Assembly: GCF_964340395.1 (NCBI RefSeq)
Contig: NC_135556.1
Location: forward strand, 17,796,142-17,853,641
Origin: Glandiceps talaboti
Taxonomy: Eukaryota > Hemichordata > Enteropneusta > Spengelidae
Direction of reading: 5' to 3'
Length of the DNA stretch: 57,500 bases
The translations under genes and the position numbers were made by a program. Below, one piece after another: positions 1 through 12,255 of this stretch. The notes under the pieces are model-generated. The model was not told where the DNA came from. It worked only from the letters and a program-made list of their open reading frames with translations, and searched no databases. The first letter of the stretch is position 1, and each line of letters starts with the position of its first letter.

Positions 1-1283
1 TATCTAATCGCAAGTTCAAGTCCGCGCGCTTCGACATAAACTAAAGATATTTTTTACATCGAACGCTGCCAATAGTTTAAATTTGCCACACCCATCCATT
101 AGTAAATGTTAAAGTGTACGCTAGTTTCTTAGCTTTAGTCATTTTTTCAATACGAGCAATTTTGCTTTACAAAGTGTTGTATTTTTATTTTCAATAATAC
201 CAAATAAAAAAGTGTGTTTCTGATAACCCAAACGACCTTAGTTTAATCGCCAATCCTAATCACTTTTTTACATTCAAAAGGTAAAATTGTGTTAATTTAC
301 TTCTATTTCCCCATAGATTTTCTTGCTATTATCTTTTATTACTTGTTTACACCTCCCTACCATATTTTCTGATTTCATGTTATAGGAAACAAGCTGGGGT
401 TTTTTTTTTAGATTTTGCCTCAGACCAGCTCGAGTCAAACTTGTGACAAATTGTGCGCGTTCTATCCTATTTTCTACAGCTGCTTATGGTCTCCATTCCC
501 ATGCACTTCATAAAACTAGACTTTCCTGACAATGCAGAAATGTAAGATACTACGTGCAATCAATCGACCAAGATGAAAATACTCTGAGATCAGAAACTCG
601 ATTTCGAATTCAACCATATTCTCAACTACCTCAATAAATACGAAATCTATGTGAATATTTATTAAATCCTAAATTCTCACGGCCCAATTTTACCTATAAA
701 CATTTGAATGCTTAATCTGTAATTTGGCATCTCAAACATATCATGAATCGTGTACTCACCATAATTCTCTAGTATGAAATTCTCCATCTTTCACACAGCT
801 AACAACTTCTGAATATGTCTATTAAAGACTCCAGAGCTTTCGATTACTGCTGAATAGCTTACAGTAATAGGGAAAGTTCAGTGATGTGTACCGTGATTGC
901 GAATACATAGATAGTTGTCTGTTGCATGTCGTCTAATCAAACTGTATGGTACGCCTTTAACCAGGAGAATCTCACCTTTTTATTGAAGTGTCAGTTGCAG
1001 TACCATAAAACGGCTTTAAATAGCCGGTTGTGTCAGTCCGTACCATCTGTACTAAGATAGACTGATGACAAATGTTACAATCTAACTAATCAAACCACCT
1101 GTACAAACAAAATTAATGTTATACTCTAACTAATCGAGCCATCCTTTCGCATCACGTGATTTTCTAAGCCAATTGAATGGATGTGATAAATAAAATTCTG
1201 GTGTAGTTTAACATTTCGTCTTCATCTGGTCAAACTGGTTCAAACTGAAGACATCTCGTACGAAACGCACATTTCTTGCAGTC
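1..1283. other. AT-rich flank upstream of gene A; promoter region at its right end
   Basis: No coding region, RNA gene or long repeat can be supported here. The last 150 bases probably hold the gene A promoter and 5' leader. There is a CACGTG E-box at 1153-1158 and an ataaataaaa TATA-like stretch at 1186-1195, about 90 bases before the gene A start codon. The promoter assignment is inferred from position only. Confidence 0.4.
1153..1195 (+). promoter_or_regulatory. Candidate gene A promoter elements (E-box, TATA-like)
   Basis: CACGTG at 1153-1158 is followed by ataaataaaa at 1186-1195, upstream of the signal-peptide exon at 1284. An E-box-like CACGTG or CACATG also lies before the first exons of genes B, C and D. 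Single short motifs are weak evidence in AT-rich DNA. Confidence 0.25.
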
Positions 1284-2477
1284 ATGGAAACAACCAAGGG
1301 GATTATTTTTCTTGCGACGGTTCTCTGCGTGCTGTTACCTGCAATCTGCAGTAAGTCGACTCATATTTCTAAACTATATTGGCACTTCATATTTTGATAT
1401 GATGATGTATGTGGGTTTATAACACTTCATGAACGTCGAGTGTCTGTTATAATAGCACATTCCATTATACTGAGTCTGTATTATAATATAAAGTGTTTCG
1501 TCTAGTATATCAAATATACAAGTAAAGCGGGCGAAACGTGGGATAATTGATTTTGTGATTTCAGAATATCTACTTGGTTGTGGACAATCAACGTTGCATT
1601 CATTAATAGACAACGGCATTGCAAAATTACAAAAAGTGGCTGTCGACAATTCATACCGAAAACAATTACAAAAACCGTCTGATCTATTTTGGGCGGTGAT
1701 TAATTTCTCTACCAAATGTGATAAATATTACATCATAATCTTCAAGTTTTGAATACCTTTTACAAAATGTACACTTTAGAAGTGAAAATACTGCAAAACA
1801 ATAATTGCTATCCAAGGTTTTTGAAATGTTGCATTTTTATCAGCAAAATATCACAAACGTCACGGTGTAAGATGGCTATGTATATACATAATACGAAAAG
1901 TTACATTTGACCATGTTTTTCCACCCGGGATAAAGCTTGAGCAGAGAATGTGTAAATATGGTGAGTATGAGACGAAGTTCCACCTTTGACTTAATTTACG
2001 GTGATATCTCTGCCATGGGGCTGTAGACAGTCAAAAATGGAACTGCGTTTCGTACTCCCCCTGGACAGACATGATGGTTAGGTGGGTCATAGACTAGGTA
2101 GGGTAAAGATTGGGTAAAGGTGTGTAAATTAGACTTTTCGTGTAGTGATAAAGAAAGAAAAGTTGAGTATATATTTTTAAATCATGCACCCCGCGGTTCA
2201 CCGTGCTACACGGTATGGTTCAATGTGGGAATATCAGTCAACAGTCTTTCATGAGGTTAAATGAAATATTGTCACGTGTATACACACAGTTTGTGAAGAT
2301 GACGACGTGCATGCTCATAACCCAATTTATTTATTAACTATCAACATCTTTTTTACTTGGTTTTATCAGTAATGTATTTGTTCTAAGATAGAAAGCTTGG
2401 CATGAACCTTCATGTTTCTCCTATCACGACCTGTAAGTCTCCATTCCATGATTCTGCTGAGTGATATCATTTTTTGA

Positions 2478-2556
<79 letters not shown>

Positions 2557-5500
2557 GTATCTTGAATTTATTGAACAATTCTTTCATTGATAAGTATACA
2601 AACGCTATCATTATTTATCACAAAAGGATAAATACTTAACTGCAACATTGTAGTTCGATCAGTATTTATCAGCTCTTGTTGGCAGATTAATTGTCATGAC
2701 AAATACCTTGATTAGAAACCTTGACCTTTCTAGTTGATCTGATTATTGAGGACGCAATTTGTTATTGTGAAATAAAATGGTGTCAAAACGTGCCAACATG
2801 TATCACCATGGCGACAGGGATAACATTTCAAACAAGTTCTTAAATGGTAGTAAAACACTATTCGCCAAACTAACTTCGGAAATTTGTTGTTCGCCTATTG
2901 ATGTTATAGGAGGGGGAACCACACAGAAAAAAAATCCTGAATTATCCAGCAAAGCCTCACCTTTCTGTCATACAGACCTTTTTATGTGCTTATTTAAACA
3001 CAGACAACAATGGATTGAGTTCGATCCCAGTCTCAAGTGGCAAGAGGTGTACAACTTAACTGCTCGACCACTAACAACCCACACATTAATCTTCCGACTG
3101 ACTTGGCAGAGATTTTAGAACTAAACTGTATTCATTTACAATATTCAATCTTCTAAATGTTAATAAACATTCCATTTTTTTTCGTTTAGTATTGATTCAA
3201 AATACTCGTATAATTCATAAATATTTTACCTTTTACCCGTGGTTGCTTATTGATCATGATCAATAACGACACGATCCAACAAGTGGAGTTACAAACTGCT
3301 CTGAGTCTATTTAACAACTGAACGGCATATTTCCTAGCTGTGTAACTGTAGATAAACCAGTGTGCATATTGTCAGAGCCTACATGTACTAATTTATATCA
3401 ATGAAACTGTCCTGGCTAATATTAGCTTACTAACAATACTTAAATGCAAATTATATTAATGGGTGCAATGTTAGAATTCTAACTTACTATGATAAAAAGT
3501 TAATATCAAAATTCCTTTTATCACTTTAAGTTAGATACATCAGAATGGAGTAAAATTTATTGATAATAGCATTGCATTAAACTTAAACAAAGTAGCAGTA
3601 CTGATAATATACTCGTAGCTTTTGTTTTAGAATATCCATTTTCCTTTCCATCTTATAGATGCCGACTGTGAAAGTGGGAAACCACAAGTGGCATTAGGTA
3701 AGTACAATTTCTATGCTATCATTAGTCTCGCCTATACTACAACATACACACTTGCACTCAACTCGATTGAGGTGAAAGCCAGGTGCCCCATAGACTAATT
3801 ATGTAAGTACAATTACTTTGGTATCATTTCTAGCTGAATTAAAGGGAGAGTATGTTTCTACTCCAAGTCATGATCAGTTTATTTTAATACCATTCAAGTG
3901 TTTGCATTTTGTTTTTGAACTAATGGATTTCAGGTAGAGTGAGCCTCAAAGACCAATTGCCCTGATAATAAAAGCAATTCAAATGTCGTCAATCTTTACT
4001 ACATGAAAGCCTGATCCTTCAATTTTCCTAACTTACCATAGCCAATGTGTATTTGAAAGTGGCCATATGGATTAAGATTGGGATTTATTTTGGGGGTTTA
4101 ATTCATAAAACAATTTTAATATAATTCCTACTTCAAAGATCAAAGTGAAACAACATATGCCAAGTCCTTGATTGTTTTGACTCACGTTAAACTCAATAAA
4201 TTCCAAAAGATTAATAAATGCATGTGCAAATTCTTTGTTATTGTACGTACAATAACAAAACAATGTATGTTTTATGTTTTTTGCAATGAATTGAGTTACA
4301 AACACACACTTTTTCAATGTTGTTTCACGTGTATTTTTTTAAGTAGGAAACCATCATAAATTTGTTTTATAAATTAAAAATCCAAACTAAGTACACAATC
4401 CTCATCCATATGATCAAATTAATGTAATACAATTTTAACTTATATTTTGAAAATACCCATAACTTTTTTAAGTTGCAAATTTTATTAATGAGGTGCATAC
4501 GACATGTACGGTAATTCACATCCCATTTCCTTTCCTTATAGGTGATGCCTTGTCAGAATGCGATCTGGACGAGTCCTATTGTGATATGTTTGGATTAGAC
4601 TTTGTCTGTACTGAGGACTATGGCGTACTACATTCATGTAGAAACAAAGGCGAGAATGTTATTTGTTCCTCCCCTGACAAAACACTAGCTCCAGCAACAC
4701 CAGCAACAACTTTGAAAGTGTTGGCCTACAATGTTTGGGAGCTTCGGTATACTTATTACCAGAGTGGTCAACATGAGCGAACTTGTCGTATCCCACAGCA
4801 AATCTTTGACCTGTATGGTGACGTCGACGTTATCGTGTTTAATGAAGCATTCATGGGTGGATGCTTCCCTTACGATGGCATATCATTCCGTGACATGTTG
4901 ACTCAATATGGTTTTGAGCATTTTACTAAGACTATAGGTGAAGATACCGCTCTTCTTCCAGTTCAGCCAGCATTGCCGCCATCCCTTGGGGGTGCAGAAG
5001 GTGCTGAGAATGGAGGTGTCTTTATCGCCTCTCGGTGGCCAATCGTGAAATCGGAGGAAAGGATATATGAAAATGCTGCTCGGCCTTCTCCAGATAGTTT
5101 GTCCAACAAGGGAGCGATGTACGCTAAAATCGAAAAGGAGGTTGGTTCTGAAACAAGAATATATCATATCCTGGGGACCCACATGCAGGCTGGATTTGAT
5201 GGTGGTGAGGGAGATAAGGCGAGGGCTCTTCAAGCCAAAGAAATGCAGATGCTCATGGAAGATGAAAACATACCAGCTGACGAACCAGTTATCTATGCCG
5301 GTGATTTGAACACTGACCGCGATAGCACTGAGGGGAGATGGGACCAAATGTTAGAGATCCTCCAAGCAAATATGCCAGATATTGTCGGAGACATAGATGT
5401 AACATTTGACTATGAGCACAATGACGTCAGGGTCAATCCAGGTGAAGGAGGGAAGTGGATTGATTATGTCGTCTACAGCAACCAACATTTGATGCCGAAC

Positions 5501-7954
5501 GACGCCAGTCAAGAATCTATTAAATTCGTGAGCGATAACTCATTTGAAGCATGCATGCGTGCATTGCCTATTCAGGGAAGAGAAGAACCCATCGGAATTG
5601 GTCCAATCGAAATCCCTCTCCCCATTGAGCTTGGAAGTCACCACTACCCATACCAAGATTCCTGTCGACTGGCAATGAATATAACAGACCTTGCTGATCA
5701 TTACGCAGTGTTGGGTCGTTTTGATTTCTCTTCTCCAATTACGGACCCTGTTATATATCCAACCCCAGAACCATTGTCAGGTATGCAAATCTTTCAACAA
5801 CTCTTCTTTTCATTATTAATTACAAAATACTAAGTTTAAATAATGTTGAAATAATCGTCTAGCGACAGATCGCATTCGGCTGTTACATTAGATATTCTCA
5901 CATTGTGATTTTTTTACAGGTAAATGATGAACCACTATACGTCATCTTTTACCAGTGATAATTCTTTCTTTTTATTCAATAGAAGAATGTACTGATGATA
6001 GACCTAAAGTATGGCTAGGTAAGTAAAATGATTACAATTACTAGTCTGTCATAATTTGTACCATCGTCCTAGAATCTGCAATTGTTAAGTAATGGTAGGA
6101 TTTCCGAAATTAGGATTGGCAGGTCAAACTCACTGATCACCATTTTGGTCATTACTGTGGATAGCAAAATGTCAACGGACAAAAAAGGAAGGTGATAGCT
6201 ACATGTATCCTGTAATCCAGGAAGAAACAAAATCAGATAAAAGAAAGAGCAAAATCATAAGTGGCAAAGTAAGGAAAACAAAACATAATAAGCGCCAGAT
6301 ACGCGGATGGTACATTCTTGTGAATGATATTTATTTTCCATTCTCGCATTCTTTCGAGCAAGAATGATTTTCGGCACTCGAGAAAATGTACTGAGAGCAT
6401 GCTTAACCTCTGTATCGATCAGGTTTTTCTATGAGGGGACCCAAGGAAAACTTGACATACAGAACTACATGACGAAGATTTGTAAATATATCTTAACCAA
6501 ATCCCTCACTTCATATTCTTCTATAATAAACTTTTCGTAGGTGACGCCACCAATGGGTGTGACTTTACCCCTGAATCTTGTGAGATGTTTGGACTGGAAG
6601 AAGTTTGTACCGCAGGTTACAACACCTGGGATTTCTGTTATGTGAAACCCGGCAGGAATATTCTCTGTGCCATACCAGAGCTAACCTTATCCCCACCAAC
6701 ACCAGCCACTACATTTAAGGTAATAATAGTTGCATTTCAAAGCATGTTTCTGTATACTAAGTTTTGGTTCTCGCGAGATCTCGTGACGTTTCGGATGATA
6801 TTTTGCTGACAGCTTTTTGACATTAGAATTCTTACAGAAATATGTTTAATCAGTCAACGTAATTTATTTATTTATATTCTTCATCCAAGGTACTTGCCTA
6901 CAACGTGTATGAGTTACGATATCTCTACTACCAAAGTGGTCAACATGAACGTACCTGCAGAATTCTAACTCAGATCTTTACTCGCCATGGAGATGTTGAT
7001 GCTATCATCTTCAACGAGGCTTTCATGGGCGGCTGCTTTCCTAACGACGGGGCATCTTTCCGCGACATCATGGAATACTATGATTTTAAGTATTATACTG
7101 GTACTGTTGGAGAAGATATCATGGGTCTGCTCCCTCCTCCAGTCTTCCCTGTTGAGAATGGTGGCGTCTTCATAGCTTCACGTTGGCCCATAATTAGCTG
7201 GGATCAAGCTGTATACGACAGTAAAGTTGCACCATCCGATGACTCAATGGCAGCCAAAGGAGCTATTTATGCAGAGATCGAGAAATCTGTAGATGGTGAA
7301 ACAAGAAAATACCATGTCCTTGGTACTCATCTACAGGCAGGAGATACTAGCCGTGGTGGTGATCAAGTACGACTGAACCAAACTATCGAGATGCACAATT
7401 TGATGCTTAAACAAGATGTCCCCAAAGATGAAGCAGTGATTTACGGTGGAGATTTGAATAATGATCTGTACGGTAAACCAGACCATCTTGAGGCCATGTT
7501 AGAAGCACTCGAAGCTGGACTTCCCCAAATGGTTGGAAGTATCAATTGTACCAGTGATAAGTGTTTCAATGATATCAATAAAAATGACTTTGATCCGGAC
7601 TGCAACGAAGACCGTGGTTGGGTACCAGGCAGTTGGATTGACTACGTCCTGTACAGCTACTCACATGTATTACCCATCACATCAAGTCAAGAATCCATCA
7701 AGTATGTAGACGAACCTGCATTCACTGTATGTATGGATGACATCAAACCATTCGGTGGCCACCAGTACCCGTATGCAGACAGATGCAACACACCGAACAC
7801 GATTACAGATTTGTCCGATCACTATGCTGTCCTCGGTACATTTGATTATTCCATTGAAGAAGTGTCATCCGCTCCAGTGTCATCCGCTCCAGGAATAGGA
7901 TTTACCACCATAGCTTTGTTAGTTGCCGTCTTCCTGTCAATCCTATTTTCCTGA
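1284..7954 (+). CDS. Gene A: two-domain sphingomyelinase C-like protein (874 aa)
   Basis: Six coding exons: 1284-1350, 3659-3697, 4542-5780, 5983-6018, 6541-6719, 6890-7954. All junctions are GT/AG and phase 1, except the domain-2 intron (phase 0). Residues 1-22 form a signal peptide (METTKGIIFLATVLCVLL...). Two endonuclease/exonuclease/phosphatase-fold domains of the bacterial-type sphingomyelinase C family follow. Domain 1 has the metal and catalytic set at N99 (LAYN), E137 (FNEAF), H249 (LGTHMQAG), D290/N292 (AGDLN) and D421/H422 (DHYAVLG). Domain 2 has N525, E563, H667, D708/N710 and D830/H831. A Cys-rich segment precedes each domain. The C-terminus (SSAPG, then about 18 hydrophobic residues to the stop) resembles a GPI-anchor signal. 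Family knowledge: such enzymes hydrolyse sphingomyelin to ceramide and phosphocholine with Mg2+. The substrate here is inferred. Only this gene has an intron (6720-6889) inside domain 2. Confidence 0.9.
2481..2554. repeat. (TA)n microsatellite in gene A intron 1
   Basis: About 37 uninterrupted TA units. The rest of intron 1 (1351-3658) and intron 2 (3698-4541) contain only chance reading frames. Confidence 0.95.
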
Positions 7955-8129
7955 GCCAAGTTATGACAAAACTCAATATCAATATGATGCCGTTGGTAGA
8001 AGGTTGATGACGTCATAGAATATAGCCTTGGCATATAAAGACACTTTCATTTTTTTTATATAAACGAATTTTGAAATCCCACGGGGAGAAGTATCATTTC
8101 CTCCAGGAATTGAATTTTCCCTCATACAT

Positions 8130-8260
8130 GTTTTTACTCGGTGCTTTCTTGTCCATCCTATTTTCTTGAGCCAAATAACAGTAATATAATTGTAACAAGA
8201 AAATTCGATATCAGCATGATGCTTTCATTAGAAAGCTGATGATATAGTCGTAAAGACCAT
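8130..8260 (+). repeat. Duplicated relic of the gene A 3' end
   Basis: The segment around 8140-8260 repeats 7925-8045. Both carry a cctattttc(c/t)tgagcca block, which in the first copy contains the gene A stop codon. Both then continue with matching atatca-catgatgc and (g)ttgatga-cgtcata-like stretches. The second copy is diverged and non-coding, so it looks like a tandem duplication of the gene's last bases and 3' UTR, or a remnant of a lost gene copy. Confidence 0.6.
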
Positions 8261-8510
8261 TTTATTCTCTCCGAAAGAAAAGATGTATTGTTATTAATGG
8301 CGATATGTTGATAGTAGCAGATAAATAGAATTACCCTCTTTTGTTATCAAGATTAGCTTAAACTAGGTATTATGTATGTGTATATTTGTTTCTGCGACTT
8401 TCTTGATATTTCGTTTATCACACTTGTTTTGCATAATATAAACAAGTCGATAAGGCCATGGTTATGATGTTTGGTACTCATAAAGTATAATGAAAATAGG
8501 TTTTATGGGG

Positions 8511-8516
8511 AATAAA
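8511..8516 (+). other. Candidate polyadenylation signal, gene A
   Basis: AATAAA lies about 560 bases after the gene A stop codon. It is the first canonical hexamer I see downstream. Confidence 0.4.
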
Positions 8517-8986
8517 GTACACTTGAATTAATGAATCAATATTATACTGCCGTATGTAGTTATCGAAACTTGACATATCAATTGCAACAATTTAATTGTA
8601 CAGACACCCTAAAAATGAAACTCTTTTAATAATGATCATTGAAGTTTGTTATATTTTATACCAGTATCCAGTTTGCGAACCAACTCTGCTGATTTAAATA
8701 TTGAATTATAATGCAATGGTTGCTAATGTTGTATTATGTTACATCCACTTATTTATAATTAATAAGATTACTATCAACTTTCGCTGCATAGGACATCGTT
8801 TACCTGAAAATGACAGACCATTCTGTATGAGAGTGGTTGGTTGGCTGGCTAGGCTGGCTGGCTAGTTGACTGGCTGCAGCTGGTTGGTTTGCCCCTATTG
8901 TTGATTGGTAGGTTGATTCGTTGGTTGGTTCGTTCGAAATGTTGACAGGTTAAAAGTTTGATTGGTTGCGTTCAAGTTGATGGGCT

Positions 8987-9030
8987 AGTGAGTGAGTGAG
9001 TGAGTGAGTGAGTGAGTGAGTGAGTGAGTG
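8987..9030. repeat. (AGTG)n microsatellite
   Basis: About 11 tetranucleotide units. The same unit recurs downstream of gene B (about 16180-16208 and 16575-16615), at an equivalent place in the duplicated intergenic DNA. Confidence 0.95.
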
Positions 9031-9791
9031 ATATTTGACCGCTTGATTACTCCTTTTACGAGTGCTTCGATTGCCATAACATCGAAAAGGTGCTGAATAA
9101 ATGGAAAAACAAGGAAAGACAAGAACATATGTATTTGTACTTAGTGATCTGGTGTATCATGGGGTTACTTATCAATGATTCGTCTGGAATATGTCACATT
9201 AGAACCAACAGGACTCGGATAGGATCCTACTACTTATATAAAATTCGGGTTTCGTTCACCACCTCAAGAACAATCACAATCTTCTGATAGATCACGTGCA
9301 CGTCTAACATGTGGCGATTCTTAAAGTGATGAGTTCACTGTTAACTCGATTTACTCGCACACGCCAATGGTAATGTGCTACCACCGCTGTATTTCAATCA
9401 CTTCCATTATGCCCTTTAGAACTATATTTTGAGCAATTGTCAACTAGAAGACACTCTCCGGAGAAAAGGACTCAGTTCGGAGAAAAGTCCACAAAACTGA
9501 CGATGCTTCATTTTCATCTAAAAATACCAACTTGACCAAACATACTCAATACAGTTCTAATGAACAACATTAAACTCAGCAAGAATGTGTCGAAAAAAAT
9601 CTGAATACCATTTGATAACAATTATCAAAAACTTACTCATCAAAACAATTAATACTTGCATGTTTGATTAAATTATGTAATAGTACATTAGAAATTCAGG
9701 CGAAAGTGTATAATTTATAGTAATTTCCATTTGAAAACAACTCTGGAATCACTGTTTTTAAGATCTGCTGTAGGGAGTTATAATGTCATAG

Positions 9792-10218
9792 TGCCGACAG
9801 TTTTAGTACGATCTCTGTTGTAAAAATGTTCAAAATGATAAAATGGTGTCATGATGTATCAGTATCAGGTCATTGGACTGGAATGATTTACCGCTACGAC
9901 TCATCCGAGGTCAGCCTACTGACCATGTCACATGACTAGTGACGTCGACCAAACCAGCAAACTTCTGCAGGAAACTCTGAAAAGAACATTTCATTTACAA
10001 TTGTTCAGAGGTCATAAATATTTCTGCTTTGGCTACGTTCACATCATGATTACGAGCAGGTTTCTTCTTCTAATGGCATCATGTATCTTAGTAGTCCTTC
10101 CAGTTTACGGTAGGTTGATTGAAATACTTTAATGTTTGAAAAAGTGGAAGGTGGGAACATATTATTACAGACTTTGGTTAGTTGTATTAAGACACCTTCA
10201 GTCCTCCATAATTGATAT
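9792..10218 (+). repeat. Duplicated promoter/first-exon block, copy 1 (gene B)
   Basis: From gccgacagttttagtacgat onward, this block matches 16957-17394 almost base for base. It spans the proximal promoter, the 5' leader, the signal-peptide exon and the start of intron 1. It includes a CACATG E-box-like site (9929-9934) and a TGACGTCG cAMP-response-like site (9940-9947), both kept in the gene C copy. A more diverged version precedes gene D (about 24467-24684). Confidence 0.8.
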
Positions 10219-12215
10219 ATTTATTGGTGTAGGGTTCATGGATGTGTAATCATTACCGATAATTTTATGAACAACTTGTCGATATAGCAGTGTTATAGAT
10301 GATACTATCGAGGCTCAGTACAGATTCATAACACAACTGAAGAATGTGCCATTGATATAATATTGAACGGCTTTCCTGTACCATGCGAGTCTTAAAGTAT
10401 TAAATGTTCGAAACCTTTAATATTTCTATTCAGAATTACATGAATGTACTTGTATTGTAGGATAATGTTTTTTTTCTGAATTGTTAGTGTTGTACACTAC
10501 ACTACACTACACTACACTACACTACACTGCACTGCACTGCACTGCACTACACTACACTACACTACACTACACTACACTACACTGCACTGCACTGCACTAC
10601 ACTACACTACCCTATACTATACTACACTACACAGCGCTACACTTTACTACAATACCATACCATACAATACAATACTGTAACAATACAATACAATACAATA
10701 CAATACAATACAATACAATACAATACAATACAATACAATACAATACAATACAATACATCAATAATAAAAATCATTAACAAGTTACAAAAATAGTATAACT
10801 ATCAAGGCGTCTGAAAGTAAAGTCTCACTGAGAATGAGGACAAGTAACATCAGTTTGTTTCTAACTGCATTGATGCTGGAGTGAGCTCAATATAGATTAG
10901 GTTTAAGAGCAAAATCGTGTGATATGCATAGTCTTTAAGATAATTAGCATAGCTTTAATTGAAGAACTTCAGGTATATGACTACATTCTCGACTCGTACA
11001 CAGTCAGAGAATTTTTCACCCGTTGTAATCCATCTGTGTCTCTATAACTCTGCATTCCAATACAATGGCACGACTTCCAAAGTCTACAGGTAACAAGATT
11101 GTCAAGTCACCGTATGGGATGTTCGAAAAATAGTAGGGCAAAGGTAGATGATTAGGGTGTTTTAAATTGACCTTCTATACTTTGATTGCTCCACACATGA
11201 ATAGACATGACATCTAGCACCTACAGGTACCTACTGATAATAGATTTACATTGTCAGTACACTATATGCATATACTATATGTATATACAAAGTTCATGAA
11301 ATTAACTTCTTATTGCACCGAAATTTCAAATTAGCTAACCGAAGCTTTCGCCAGGTATTCACCATGGCTTCGTCAGTCTATACTAAACAAAAACTCACAA
11401 TCGGATATTTCAATCACGGACAGTAGATATCATTCAAACTTAAAGCCATTGGTAGGAAACAACACAAACACAAGTACAAAGTAAAGTTCAATGGTGCTGT
11501 CAAAAGTTAGTAAAAAGTAAAAGACCAAATTAAAGACCAGAAAACCATTCAAGATAGAAATATTACTCTGAAATTAATCAACATCTGTGATATAATTCTC
11601 TTTCCTTTTTCTTTCGGTGTGAAGTTTTTTTGGAGGTGGGAGTTATATTAGTATGCAATTCGTTCCCTTTTAAGTTGTATTACATTATTCTTTACTTTTT
11701 TTTAAGTTCTGCCGGAATTTCTATACACTACATGTGATCCATCTACAGACTTTGTGCAAAACATAGTAGTAAAATAACCTTATTGGAATCTAATTTTTGA
11801 AGTGACTAAGTACGTTTCGTCCGAATCACACACACGTCATTGGCCGGCATGTTATGTTATTTGCTCAGGGACCTCCTAGTGGAAGAACCTGATAGAAGAA
11901 TATTGTAAATAAACAGTAGGCCATTGCTAAGTAGTAGCTTCAAATCATAGATTGTAATAAGATAACTATGTGACTGTTAACATCACCCTAAACAGATCTT
12001 CTTATTTCGTAGATGCCTCTTGTGGGGATGACCCAAAGGTCAAATTAGGTAAGTAGATATGTGATAGTACACCAAATATTAACTCGTACAGAAGACAAAC
12101 AAACATTATGAGAACGTTGGTGAAAATCACGATTTAAGATTTATTTATCCCAGACATATTTCAAAAGAGAGAGACAAGAAACGATTTTCAGTGTTCCTGT
12201 CTTGTCACTAGAATA

Positions 12216-12255
<40 letters not shown>

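Larger units (their letters stand above)
7955..10045. other. Intergenic A-B: 3' UTR, relic of gene A 3' end, microsatellite, gene B promoter
   Basis: The stretch begins with the gene A 3' UTR. A diverged second copy of the gene A 3' end lies at about 8130-8260, and an AATAAA signal at 8511-8516. A GGTTGG/GGCTGG simple tract (about 8830-8960) and an AGTG array (8987-9030) follow. The last 250 bases are the gene B promoter, which is shared with gene C. No further gene is supported. Confidence 0.6.

Noticed and set aside
2777-3118. 113-codon + strand frame
   Set aside because: It lies in gene A intron 1, between the signal-peptide exon and the mini-exon, and has no recognisable domain or paralogous copy in B-E.
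5990-6018. CTGATGA-like string in the gene A mini-exon as a second hammerhead core
   Set aside because: No GAAA with a pairing stem II follows. The string is part of codons for the conserved mini-exon peptide.
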